A stretch of DNA of 64,000 bases. Origin: Chryseobacterium gleum (GTDB taxonomy: Bacteria > Bacteroidota > Bacteroidia > Flavobacteriales > Schleiferiaceae). The stretch covers positions 45,888 through 109,887 of the forward strand of contig CAMCXO010000006.1 in NCBI GenBank assembly GCA_945883565.1, written 5' to 3'. The translations under genes and the position numbers were made by a program. The notes below the pieces were generated by a model. That model did no database searches and was not told where the DNA came from. It saw only the letters and a list, made by a program, of their open reading frames with translations. This document shows positions 37,290 to 45,441 of this stretch, piece by piece (positions within the stretch are counted from its first letter, which is position 1; each line of letters begins with the position of its first letter).

Positions 37290-38324
37290 TTAAATGAGGG
37301 TAAAATCCAATCTATCTCCCTTTTCTGCTGATCGTTTTGCAAATTGCCCAATAAAATCATGATAGTATTTCGGATGCAAACCAAATCCTGGCCTGATACT
37401 TTTCACATGCTCCTCTGTAATAATTTCTCCAGCTTTAATATCTTTCACTACATACAGCGATCGTGAAAAATCTTTACCTTTTGCTTGTTTTTCTGTCAAA
37501 TTATAATCCACAACCCCAATGGCTTTTTCTGCTTCCCGAACAGATCTTACCATATCAGTAAACTCCTGTTCATTCATCGAGAATGAAGCATCTGGTCCTC
37601 CAATGGAGCGGTCTAAAATAAAATGTTTTTCAATGATTTTTGCACCAAAGCAAGTGGCTACAACAGGCACAGTAGCTCCCATCGTATGATCTGAAAGCCC
37701 TGCAATAACTCCAAAACGCTCTGCAAAATCTTTCACCATCACCATTTTAGCCTCTTCAATAGGAGCAGGATAACTGGAAGTACACTTTAACAGGGCGATA
37801 TCATTATTTCCCATTCTTCTGCAAGCATCTAATGCAAGCTCAATGTCCTCCATAGTGGAAATGCCCGTAGAGAGAATCATGGGCTTTCCTTTAGAGGCAA
37901 TATATTCAATAAGAGGAATATCCGTGATTTCAAAGGAAGCAATTTTATATGCCGGAGCATTTAAGTTTTCTAAGAAATCAACAGCGGTTTTATCAAAAGG
38001 CGATGAAAAACAAATCAATCCTTGTTTTTCAGCCTCATCAAATAAAGCCTGATGCCATTCCCAAGGAGTAAAGGCAGACTCATACAATTTATAATAGGTT
38101 TGACCGTCCCATATAGATCCCGATTTAATAATAAAATCATCTTTATCACAATCAATTGTTAAGGTATCTGCCGTGTACGTTTGTAATTTTATAGCGTTAG
38201 CGCCTGTTCTCTTCGCTGCCCTTATGGTTTCAAGAGCAGTTTCTAAACTCCCATTATGATTGGCAGAAAGTTCTGCTATAATAAAAACACCATCGCTGCT
38301 TAGATCAAAAGTTCCTATTTTCAT
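37290..38324 (-). CDS. pseI: pseudaminic acid synthase (NeuB family)
   Basis: The protein condenses phosphoenolpyruvate with a 2,4-diamino-6-deoxy hexose to form a nonulosonic acid. It has the NeuB signature FIIAELSANHNGSLETALE near the N-terminus, LQTYTADTLTIDC and YKIASFEITDIPLIEY, the substrate-binding ALLKCTSSYPAP and GLSDHTMG, then a C-terminal antifreeze/SAF-like domain with SLYVVKDIKAGEIITEEHV and RPGFGLHPKY. The motifs PFDKTAVDFLE and TADTLTID are closer to PseI than to NeuB of sialic acid. The ATG at 38324 is chosen because it begins MKIGTFDLSSDG and leaves one base after the upstream stop; 344 residues is the normal length. Confidence 0.93.
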   Translation of the reverse strand: MKIGTFDLSSDGVFIIAELSANHNGSLETALETIRAAKRTGANAIKLQTYTADTLTIDCDKDDFIIKSGSIWDGQTYYKLYESAFTPWEWHQALFDEAEKQGLICFSSPFDKTAVDFLENLNAPAYKIASFEITDIPLIEYIASKGKPMILSTGISTMEDIELALDACRRMGNNDIALLKCTSSYPAPIEEAKMVMVKDFAERFGVIAGLSDHTMGATVPVVATCFGAKIIEKHFILDRSIGGPDASFSMNEQEFTDMVRSVREAEKAIGVVDYNLTEKQAKGKDFSRSLYVVKDIKAGEIITEEHVKSIRPGFGLHPKYYHDFIGQFAKRSAEKGDRLDFTLI

Positions 38325-38325
38325 T

Positions 38326-39186
38326 CTATTCAAATTTTTCATTAAGCTCAACAACCAAGTGTGATTCTCTAATTTTGTCAATACATAATACAGCATTGCT
38401 GCATTTTACCAACAAAGGCGAGGTAGATAGTATTGTGCCATTTTCTGTTTCATAGTGAAACCCATAATCAGACTTTGATACCTTGTCTATGGTTACTTTT
38501 GTGTTTTGATAAAAACTGAAGGCTCCGGGATACGGAAAAGCTTGCGCTCTCACCCAATTAATGATGCGTTCAACATTCCATTCCCAGTTAATCCTGCCAT
38601 CTTCTGGGGTTCTTTTACCAAAATATGTGGCCTTTGTTTCATCTTGAATGGTTTGTGATAGGATACCTGCTTTGTAGTCGCTAAAAACTTGTTCTATCAA
38701 AGGGATATAAAGATGTTTGTATTTTTCTAGAACAGTGGCACCCGTATCATTCTCCTCAATATCAACATGAATCTGATGCAAAATTGCCCCTGTGTCGCAG
38801 CCTTCATCTATTACATGTGCGGTAATACCTGTTTGCTTCTCATTGTTGATAATGGACCAAACGTGAGGCGTTCTCCCTCTATACTTTGGTAATAATGAGC
38901 CATGAACATTAAAGCATAAGTCCCGTGCCAAATTAATGACCTTCTTTTCTATAATGAACAAATAGTTTACGGAGGCAATAACATCACACTCCAGACCTAC
39001 TAAAAATTGATTGATTTCCTCTTTTCTTGGATTTCCTGCATAAACCGGTATGTTAACAGTCTCACACAATGAAATTATGCTTTTAGAGGCTTTATCGGTT
39101 AGCACAAAAGCAATGTTTACTTTAGACAAAAAATAAGTAAGAACCACTTCGCCAAGTCCTCCAGAAACAAGAAAAGCAACTCTCAT
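38326..39186 (-). CDS. formyltransferase-family protein (sugar N-formyltransferase-like)
   Basis: The 286-residue protein belongs to the 10-formyltetrahydrofolate-dependent formyltransferases. The catalytic Asn-His-Asp set is in NVHGSLLPKYRGRTPHVW and ITAHVIDEGCDTG. The C-terminal part has RTPEDGRINWEW and RAQAFPYPGAFSF, as in ArnA/FdtF-like sugar formyltransferases and Fmt. It lies between PseI and a GNAT gene, so it probably formylates an amino group of the nonulosonic acid or its precursor. Housekeeping Fmt is not expected here and would normally be beside def. The formylated product is inferred. Confidence 0.85.
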   Translation of the reverse strand: MRVAFLVSGGLGEVVLTYFLSKVNIAFVLTDKASKSIISLCETVNIPVYAGNPRKEEINQFLVGLECDVIASVNYLFIIEKKVINLARDLCFNVHGSLLPKYRGRTPHVWSIINNEKQTGITAHVIDEGCDTGAILHQIHVDIEENDTGATVLEKYKHLYIPLIEQVFSDYKAGILSQTIQDETKATYFGKRTPEDGRINWEWNVERIINWVRAQAFPYPGAFSFYQNTKVTIDKVSKSDYGFHYETENGTILSTSPLLVKCSNAVLCIDKIRESHLVVELNEKFE

Positions 39187-39734
39187 TTATTAAGCAACGA
39201 ATAAATAACCACGTCTTTATACGCTCCATTGTAAACACAATGTTCATTGAGCCTTGCATCTAAAAAATAATCCGCTTGTTCAAGCGCTGCATATAAGTGA
39301 GGTCTCAGATCAAAAGCATACACATACAGTTTATGTAAACCTAATTCTATGAATGCAATCTGTCTAAGAAGGCTTGCGTAGCTAATCCAAAGTTTACTGA
39401 AGTGCTGTTTCTCTAACTCTGTATTCATGATGAAAGACACCTCGGCATTCTTGTCTATCCAATTGATATGCACCAAACCGCCATAACCAATACAAACGCC
39501 ATCTTCTAAAAATGAAAATAATATTTGATTGGGCTGTTCTTGGTCAAAGAGTTTTGCCACTACATTTTCAAAATAGGCATCTTGGTCTTCTTGAGTCAAG
39601 GGCTTTGCCTGTCTAAGGTGGTAAATTTGCTCGTTACGCCATTTCATAATGTCGTAGCGGTCTTCCAATCGGATAGGAACTAATGCGAACCGTCCATTTG
39701 AAAAAAGTTGCTTATTTAAACACTTATATTCCAA
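39183..39734 (-). CDS. GNAT acetyltransferase of the nonulosonic acid cluster (PseH candidate 1)
   Basis: The 183-residue GNAT begins with FALVPIRLEDRYDIMKWRNEQIYHL, where IRLEDRxxIxKWRNE is shared with PseH- and RimL-like enzymes, followed by GYGGLVHINWIDKNAEVSFIM and a helix leading to a final HKLYVYAFD segment. PseH acetylates the 4-amino group of UDP-4-amino-4,6-dideoxy-altrosamine. A second GNAT at 42672 is also a candidate, so I do not assign the symbol. It overlaps the formyltransferase by four bases and follows the class III aminotransferase by seven. Confidence 0.75.
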   Translation of the reverse strand: MEYKCLNKQLFSNGRFALVPIRLEDRYDIMKWRNEQIYHLRQAKPLTQEDQDAYFENVVAKLFDQEQPNQILFSFLEDGVCIGYGGLVHINWIDKNAEVSFIMNTELEKQHFSKLWISYASLLRQIAFIELGLHKLYVYAFDLRPHLYAALEQADYFLDARLNEHCVYNGAYKDVVIYSLLNK

Positions 39735-39741
39735 AACAGAA

Positions 39742-41049
39742 TTAATTGAGTCGTTTAAATCCTGAATGACAAACAGGACCTTCTAATAACTTATTGACAT
39801 CCTCTGCTCCTTGTACACATTGAGCTATTGTTTTATAAACCTCATTTAGGTTATCAAAGTAACGATCAAAATAAACATCTTCATGAGCGGTAGATGCATA
39901 AAAATTGGTGCTTGCCAAAAACCCTCTCTTTAACATTTCTTGTGTTAAGAGCGTTTTGTATTTTAAAGCATCAGGATAATTAAAGCTGTAAGTGGAAAGT
40001 GATGGTATTCCTGAAATGGAAATTTCTAAGCCATTCTCATCAGCAATTCTTTGCCAGCCTTCTTGCATTTTTCTTCCTTTCAGAGTAATAATTTCCCAAG
40101 ATTTTACTCGCTCCATTACCTCCAATGTTCTTAGAGCTGCTGTAGGGCCTATTCGTTCTGTCCAAAAAGTACTACTAATAAATGTCTTTTGCGCAGCTTC
40201 CATTACTGAGCGTTTTCCAACTACAGCTGTAAGTGCATATCCATTTCCAATGGTCTTTCCAAACATAGCCAAATCAGGTTCCACTCCATATTTTTTATAA
40301 ATTCCTCCGAAGGTTTCTCTAAATCCGGAGGTACATTCATCAAATACCAACACAATATTTTTTTGGGTAGCCAAGTCCCTTACTTTTTGCAAAAAATTAT
40401 CTTCAGGTCCAAAATTTCTTACTACCTCCATTTTGATAACGCCAATATTGTTTTCACTAACTATTTTTTCCAATTCAAGAAAGTTATTGTAGTGAAATGG
40501 AAATACGGTATTCTTTAGATTTTTGGGTACCCCTGCTGGGTCAAGTCCGGGAAGCAAATGTCCTGATAATCCATCCCCATCATTATGATTGGTAGAAAGA
40601 TACCAATCATGCCATCCATGATAACCGCAGATTGCAACTTGATCTTTTCCTGATGCCGCCCGAGCTATTCGAATAGCGATGGCATTCGCTTCACCTCCGC
40701 TTCTTGCAAAGCGCACCATATCCGCCCATGGATTGATTTCTACTAGTTTTTCTGCTAAATAAACTTCTTCAGGACAAGAGAAAGTGCTCATGTTTCCTTT
40801 ACGTACTGTTTCCATAACAGCAGCATCCACTTCCTCATTTCCATAACCTAGCGTATTTGTTCCAATGCCCATAATAGACATATCTGTATAGGTCTTTCCA
40901 TCCAAATCTGTTACAAGACATCCTTTGGCCTCTGAGAAATAAGAAGGCCATTGGTCCGGTAAAAACATTTCAGGTCTTTTTGACAACAACATGGTTCCAC
41001 CTGGAATCAGTTGCTTCGCTTTTTTATATAAATCTTGTCCAGTTCCCAT
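39742..41049 (-). CDS. class III PLP aminotransferase, glutamate-1-semialdehyde aminomutase-like
   Basis: The 435-residue protein starts DLYKKAKQLIPGGTMLLSKRP, which is like the GSA aminomutase group, and has VRFARSGGEANAIAIRIARA, GYHGWHDWYLS, VLVFDECTSGFRETFGG, and the PLP lysine in AMFGKTIGNGYALTAVVG. The family includes HemL, but the position between a cytidylyltransferase and a GNAT means it is not the haem gene. Class III aminotransferases of this type occur in some pseudaminic/legionaminic-type clusters, where they could install an amino group on the sugar acid or a precursor. The exact reaction is unknown. Confidence 0.85.
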   Translation of the reverse strand: MGTGQDLYKKAKQLIPGGTMLLSKRPEMFLPDQWPSYFSEAKGCLVTDLDGKTYTDMSIMGIGTNTLGYGNEEVDAAVMETVRKGNMSTFSCPEEVYLAEKLVEINPWADMVRFARSGGEANAIAIRIARAASGKDQVAICGYHGWHDWYLSTNHNDGDGLSGHLLPGLDPAGVPKNLKNTVFPFHYNNFLELEKIVSENNIGVIKMEVVRNFGPEDNFLQKVRDLATQKNIVLVFDECTSGFRETFGGIYKKYGVEPDLAMFGKTIGNGYALTAVVGKRSVMEAAQKTFISSTFWTERIGPTAALRTLEVMERVKSWEIITLKGRKMQEGWQRIADENGLEISISGIPSLSTYSFNYPDALKYKTLLTQEMLKRGFLASTNFYASTAHEDVYFDRYFDNLNEVYKTIAQCVQGAEDVNKLLEGPVCHSGFKRLN

Positions 41050-41813
41050 TATTGTATTGATTTATCGTTGTTTAATGATTTTAAATAACCTTCGTTACGT
41101 ACAATATCTTGATTGGTAAATTCATGGATATTGTTGATAATATACATAGTGTAATCCATCCAAGAGGCTTCTACCCCTAATTTGGCTACAAGCAACTTAA
41201 TGGTGTCTAAATCCTTTGGTTCATCAACGGTCATTCTAATATGATTGTAATTTTCAGGTGCTTGAAAATGTACGGCTTTAAATAAATTACCCCCTTTGAT
41301 ATCCGAATTATTTCTTATATAGGGTGTTACATGTTCTCTTTCAGAAGGCAATTTAGCCTCCTTCCAGGCTTTTTCTAATGATTTGAAAGTAAATACTTCA
41401 ACATCTTGGCCATCTGGGAATTCCTCTATAAGTATATTAGCGACATAATCAGCATTAGATTCAATCAGAAATTTAACTACTTGGTCAATTAAAATAGGAT
41501 CTAACAAAGGACAATCTGATGTTACACGTACCACGTAATCAGGACGAAATGGCAAGGCTGCTTGATAAAAACGATCCAAAACGTCATTCAAACTTCCTTG
41601 AAAAGTATTTACATCAACTTTTTTTGCAATATCTATGATTACTTCAGCACCATTTTCATGTGTAGTGGCAACACAAAAATCAGTAACCAATTGAGCTTTT
41701 TTTACGCGCTCCAAATGCAATCCCAATAAGGTTGTATGAGCCAAACCCTGAGTTACTTTGTTAGGAAATCGTGTACTTCCTACTCTCGCCTGTGTAATCA
41801 ATAAAATTTTCAT
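41049..41813 (-). CDS. CMP-nonulosonic acid synthetase-like cytidylyltransferase (PseF/SpsF type)
   Basis: The protein has the SpsF/PseF pattern: MKILLITQARVGSTRFPNKV with the nucleotide-binding QARxGSTRxPxK, CVATTHENGAEVI, FQGSLNDVLDRFYQAA, RVTSDCPLLDP with the metal-binding Asp, and FPDGQDVEVF. It activates the nonulosonic acid with CTP before transfer. It resembles the spsF family more than classical NeuA. The ATG at 41813 overlaps the aldo/keto reductase stop by four bases; an ATG at 41822 is possible. It is encoded next to the aminotransferase, and PseI is four genes further on, which supports the pathway. Confidence 0.88.
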   Translation of the reverse strand: MKILLITQARVGSTRFPNKVTQGLAHTTLLGLHLERVKKAQLVTDFCVATTHENGAEVIIDIAKKVDVNTFQGSLNDVLDRFYQAALPFRPDYVVRVTSDCPLLDPILIDQVVKFLIESNADYVANILIEEFPDGQDVEVFTFKSLEKAWKEAKLPSEREHVTPYIRNNSDIKGGNLFKAVHFQAPENYNHIRMTVDEPKDLDTIKLLVAKLGVEASWMDYTMYIINNIHEFTNQDIVRNEGYLKSLNNDKSIQ

Positions 41814-42682
41814 TGGTGCCATATAGCAGGGTTTAATAATTCTGATTCATTTACTACTATACTATCAATAGCATTAAACACATCCTTTGAAACGTTCAAA
41901 TGCATGGTTTCTAAATTGGTTTTTAATTGTTTTGATGAGTCCACACCAATTAAAACCCCATCAATATAATCTCTGCTCATTACATATTGAAGTGCTAAAG
42001 CTTCTTTAGAAATTTTAAAATCATTTGTTAGTTCATCTAGTTTTTTGAGATATTTCTCCAAAGGTTTTAATTTTGATGGAATGTTGTTTAAATTCATAAA
42101 AAACAAGCCTTGAAGAAATACAGATCTAGTATGTGTTTCTATTCCTTTTTCTTTAAGTTTAACCATTACATCACCCCTCAAATTATAATTGTCTAATGCA
42201 TTGAATGGTGCTTGAATCACATTAAAAATACCCAAATCACATACTTCATTCATTTGTTCATTGGTATACAAAGAAATGCCAAGTTTTAAAAACTTCTTAC
42301 CCTTGTGCTCCAATAAGGCATCCAATTCTTTAGTATTTGTATTCTTAAAATCATCAAAATTGTGAAACATGATTGTATCTACACAATCTACCTTTAATTT
42401 ACCTAGTGAATGATTAAGAGAATCCATCATACTTAATCCATTCTTTAGACTGAATTTTGTGATAACTCTAAAGTCTTTTGCATGACCACATAATTCAAAA
42501 TAATTCCCTATTCGTTCTTCCGAGGTTCCATAAGCAGCAGCAGTATCTAAAGTTGAGATGTTGGATTCTTTACATAAATCTAAAATCTCAATTACCTCAG
42601 CTTCATGAATCTGTCCATCTGAATTATTAATTCCATAATTCAAACCAAACTGTACTGTACCTAAAATAATTTTACTTTTCAT
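41810..42682 (-). CDS. aldo/keto reductase
   Basis: The 290-residue protein begins KIILGTVQFGLNYGINN and has the AKR catalytic Asp-Tyr-Lys-His pattern in ISTLDTAAAYGTSEERIG (Tyr), FRVITKFSL (Lys) and DTIMFHNFDDF (His). The NADPH-binding C-terminal part reads VMSRDYIDGVLIGVDS. It is encoded between a GNAT and the PseF-like gene, overlapping both by four to eleven bases, so it is part of the nonulosonic acid operon. It would reduce a keto sugar. It does not belong to the usual six-enzyme pseudaminic acid pathway, so it implies a modified product. Confidence 0.87.
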   Translation of the reverse strand: MKSKIILGTVQFGLNYGINNSDGQIHEAEVIEILDLCKESNISTLDTAAAYGTSEERIGNYFELCGHAKDFRVITKFSLKNGLSMMDSLNHSLGKLKVDCVDTIMFHNFDDFKNTNTKELDALLEHKGKKFLKLGISLYTNEQMNEVCDLGIFNVIQAPFNALDNYNLRGDVMVKLKEKGIETHTRSVFLQGLFFMNLNNIPSKLKPLEKYLKKLDELTNDFKISKEALALQYVMSRDYIDGVLIGVDSSKQLKTNLETMHLNVSKDVFNAIDSIVVNESELLNPAIWHQ

Positions 42683-43217
42683 ATAAAGGGTTAAAAATGG
42701 CCATTCTTAAAATATCATCATACCCATCAATCGTTTCAACATGATTTCTAAAACGACCCTCTTCAATAAATCCAATCTTTCTGTAAAGTTCAACCGCAGA
42801 AATATTTTTAGCATGAACTCCAAGATTTACTTTCCTCAAATCAAGTATTTCCGAAAAACAATAATTAATTACTGCAATACTAGCTTCTTTAGCATATCCC
42901 TTTCCCCATTCAGTAGGATCACCCATCATTATTCCATATTCTGCATATCTATGCTTCTTATTTATTGGATCAATTTTTATATTTCCGATGTGTTTATTTG
43001 AACTTTTCAAATGAATTGCCCAAAAAAGAATATTAGAGGCCTCTACTTCCTTTAAAAAATCATGTAGCTTTTCTAATGTATAATCACCTCCTGACTCCAA
43101 ATATTTATTTACTTGAGGATTATTCATCCAACTTATATAATTATCGGAACAATGAACTAACCCTAAGGGGATTAGATTCAATCTTTCGGAAACTAATGTA
43201 GGCGCCTTAACTTCCAT
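42672..43217 (-). CDS. GNAT acetyltransferase, RimJ/RimL type (PseH candidate 2)
   Basis: The protein begins SERLNLIPLGLVHCSDNYISWMNNPQVNKYL, where WMNNPQVNKYL resembles WRNHPDINQFM of Campylobacter PseH. EYGIMMGDPTEWGKGYAKEA supplies the acetyl-CoA-binding motif, and KVNLGVHAKNISAVELYRKIGFIEEG is the typical RimL/PseH ending. Position and motifs make it a good PseH candidate, acetylating the product of PseC, whose gene lies just upstream. The ATG at 43217 is used; a TTG at 43238 would extend the N-terminus. It overlaps PseC by eleven bases. Confidence 0.82.
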   Translation of the reverse strand: MEVKAPTLVSERLNLIPLGLVHCSDNYISWMNNPQVNKYLESGGDYTLEKLHDFLKEVEASNILFWAIHLKSSNKHIGNIKIDPINKKHRYAEYGIMMGDPTEWGKGYAKEASIAVINYCFSEILDLRKVNLGVHAKNISAVELYRKIGFIEEGRFRNHVETIDGYDDILRMAIFNPLYEK

Positions 43218-44415
43218 AAAATGAAATAATTCTTTCAATTACATAATGTAACTCATCATTACTAATTGTAGGATACATAGGCAAACTAATACATTTAGCA
43301 TAATAGGATTCTGCTTTGGGCATATCGCCTTCCTTCCATCCAAATTGTCTGTAATAAGGCATTAAATGCGTTGGGATATAATGAATCTGAGCAAAAATTT
43401 GATGCTCCCTCAAATAGTTATACAATCCCAACCTGTTTTCAACTTCTAAAACATATAGATGATAGGCATGACCTTCAACCACTCCAGATTGTCCCTTCAC
43501 AAAGGACTTCCCTTGAAAAGCTTTTTGATAAATAGCTGCAATTTTTCGTCTTTTTTGAAGACCTTCATCCGCTCTTTTCAATTGACTAAGCCCTAAAGCA
43601 GCCTGAAAATCAGTGATACGGTAATTATAACCTAAAATCTGCATTTCCATGTACCATGCTGGGTAATCTATCTCCTGCTCACCGCTAACCGCTAACTGCT
43701 CACCGCAAGCAAATTCCACAGAATTCTGATACAGCGCATCATTTTTTGTTATTCCATGCGTTCTTAGCATCATCAAATTATGATATAATTCCTCATTGTT
43801 AGTAGTTATCATACCGCCTTCACCTGATGCAATGTGCTTTACAGGGTGAAATGAAAAAATGGCTAAATCAGCAAAATTGCCATTTCCACAGTGCTGTTTA
43901 TTACCATTACTATCAATAAAGTATCCACCCGGTGAATGACAAGAATCTTGAATAATCCAACAGCCAAATTCATCAGCTAAAGCTCTAAATGCTTCTAAAT
44001 CAACAGCACGTCCTGCAAAATCTACAGGTATAATACCTTGATAGGTTCCTTTTGGCGAAGATTCAAGCAACTTTCTAACGGCATGAATATCCAATAAATA
44101 GGTATCAGGATCAATATCAGCAAAAACAACCTCACCACCACAATAGCGAACACAATTAGCTGATGCAGCAAAAGTGATAGGAGTAGTAATGACTTTATCT
44201 CCAGGTTTTACACCTAAGGCTAGTGCATTCAAATGCAATGCAGCAGTACCATTGGCCACCGCAACAGCATATTTACAACCAATATATTCCGCAAAAGCTT
44301 TTTCAAACTCAAGAATCTTAGGACCCTGCGTGAGATAATCTGATTTTAAAGTTTCTACTACAGCTTGGATATCTTCTTCTGTAATATGCTGTCTTCCGTA
44401 GGGTATTGCTTTCAT
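43207..44415 (-). CDS. pseC: UDP-4-amino-4,6-dideoxy-N-acetyl-altrosamine transaminase
   Basis: The 402-residue DegT/DnrJ/EryC1-type PLP aminotransferase aminates C4 of the PseB product. It has PYGRQHITEEDIQAVVETL, NGTAALHLNALALGVKPGDKV, HSPGGYFI, the PLP lysine in FSFHPVKHIASGEGGMI, and YNYRITDFQAALGLSQLKR, all typical of PseC. About residues 237-247 there is an extra EQLAVSGEQ-like stretch encoded by a short DNA repeat, not expected in other PseC proteins. The ATG at 44415 gives the usual MKAIPYGRQ start and avoids overlap with PseB. It sits five bases after pseB in the operon. Confidence 0.94.
   Translation of the reverse strand: MKAIPYGRQHITEEDIQAVVETLKSDYLTQGPKILEFEKAFAEYIGCKYAVAVANGTAALHLNALALGVKPGDKVITTPITFAASANCVRYCGGEVVFADIDPDTYLLDIHAVRKLLESSPKGTYQGIIPVDFAGRAVDLEAFRALADEFGCWIIQDSCHSPGGYFIDSNGNKQHCGNGNFADLAIFSFHPVKHIASGEGGMITTNNEELYHNLMMLRTHGITKNDALYQNSVEFACGEQLAVSGEQEIDYPAWYMEMQILGYNYRITDFQAALGLSQLKRADEGLQKRRKIAAIYQKAFQGKSFVKGQSGVVEGHAYHLYVLEVENRLGLYNYLREHQIFAQIHYIPTHLMPYYRQFGWKEGDMPKAESYYAKCISLPMYPTISNDELHYVIERIISFYGS
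43676..43706. repeat. short direct repeat inserted in frame within pseC
   Basis: TGCTCACCGC occurs at 43676-43685 and 43697-43706, separated by TAACCGCTAAC. On the coding strand it adds GEQLAVSGEQ to PseC. The same kind of sequence is, from memory, a dispersed intergenic repeat in some Bacteroidota. Length 31 bases, no shift of the reading frame in this copy. Confidence 0.75.
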
Positions 44416-44419
44416 AAAG

Positions 44420-45430
44420 CTATATTTCAAAAGTTGAGTCAACATGTTCTTTAATCAACGCTCTTAGTCCCTCAACGGTTTCCCATTCGCTATTTTCACC
44501 TGAATTATATGCGAAACCTACAGGAACTTTAACAGCATTGTGTTGTCCTATAAAATCTTCTAGTGACCAATTATGCGAGGATGGTAAAATGGTATAGTAC
44601 TTACCTAAATCATAAGTATAATAAGAATCCGATGGCGTAATCATTTCTTCGTGTACCTTTTCACCAGGTCTAATGCCTACTACTTTATGCTCACACTCAG
44701 GTGCAATAGCTTCTGCAACGTCTAGAATCCGATAAGAAGGTATTTTAGGAATAAAAATTTCCCCTCCCCATGCATGAAATAAAGCATGCATTACCATATC
44801 AACTCCTCCTTGTAATGAAATATTAAATCTAGTCATCTCAGGGTCTGTGATAGGTAAAACACCTTCTTTCTTTTTATTGATGAAAAATGGAATTACTGAA
44901 CCATTAGAGCCCATCACATTTCCATATCTAACCACACTAAAGCGAATAGGATTCCAACCTTTGATGTTATTCGCAGCAACAAACAATTTATCAGAGGCCA
45001 ACTTAGTAGCACCATATAAATTAATAGGCGCACAAGCTTTGTCAGTTGACAGGGCAACTACTCTTTCAACGTTAGTTTGTAAACAGGCATCAATCACATT
45101 TCGTGCGCCATCAATGTTTGTTTTAACACATTCCTCAGGATTGTACTCTGCAATAGGAACATGTTTCATTGCAGCAGCATGAATTACGTAATCGACATCT
45201 TTGAAAGCTCTTATTAATCGCTCTTTATCTCGAACATCGCCAATAAAAAATCTTATCTGAGGGTATTTTTCTTGAGGATAATCTTGAGACATTTGAAATT
45301 GCTTTTGCTCATCTCTTGAAAAAATAATGAGTTTTCTTATTTCAGAATGATGAGACAGAATATGGCTTGTAAGTGCCTTACCTAATGAACCTGTCCCTCC
45401 AGTAATTAATACAGATTTACCTTTCAGCAT
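44420..45430 (-). CDS. pseB: UDP-N-acetylglucosamine 4,6-dehydratase (inverting)
   Basis: The 336-residue extended SDR has the NAD motif VLITGGTGSLGKALTSHIL, HAAAMKHVPIAEYNPEE, ALSTDKACAPINLYGATKLASDKLF with catalytic residues, YGNVMGSNGSVIPFF and EMTRFNISLQGGVDMV, the full set for the inverting PseB/FlaA1 enzyme. It makes the 4-keto-6-deoxy-L-arabino sugar used in pseudaminic acid synthesis. It is the first gene of the nonulosonic acid block and lies five bases before pseC. The length agrees with the family. The identification is strong. Confidence 0.95.
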   Translation of the reverse strand: MLKGKSVLITGGTGSLGKALTSHILSHHSEIRKLIIFSRDEQKQFQMSQDYPQEKYPQIRFFIGDVRDKERLIRAFKDVDYVIHAAAMKHVPIAEYNPEECVKTNIDGARNVIDACLQTNVERVVALSTDKACAPINLYGATKLASDKLFVAANNIKGWNPIRFSVVRYGNVMGSNGSVIPFFINKKKEGVLPITDPEMTRFNISLQGGVDMVMHALFHAWGGEIFIPKIPSYRILDVAEAIAPECEHKVVGIRPGEKVHEEMITPSDSYYTYDLGKYYTILPSSHNWSLEDFIGQHNAVKVPVGFAYNSGENSEWETVEGLRALIKEHVDSTFEI

Positions 45431-45441
45431 TTCAACGTAAT

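Noticed and set aside
39742..41049. Haem biosynthesis gene hemL
   Set aside because: The enzyme family matches, but the gene lies inside a nonulosonic acid operon with overlapping neighbours, and such paralogues are known from those clusters.
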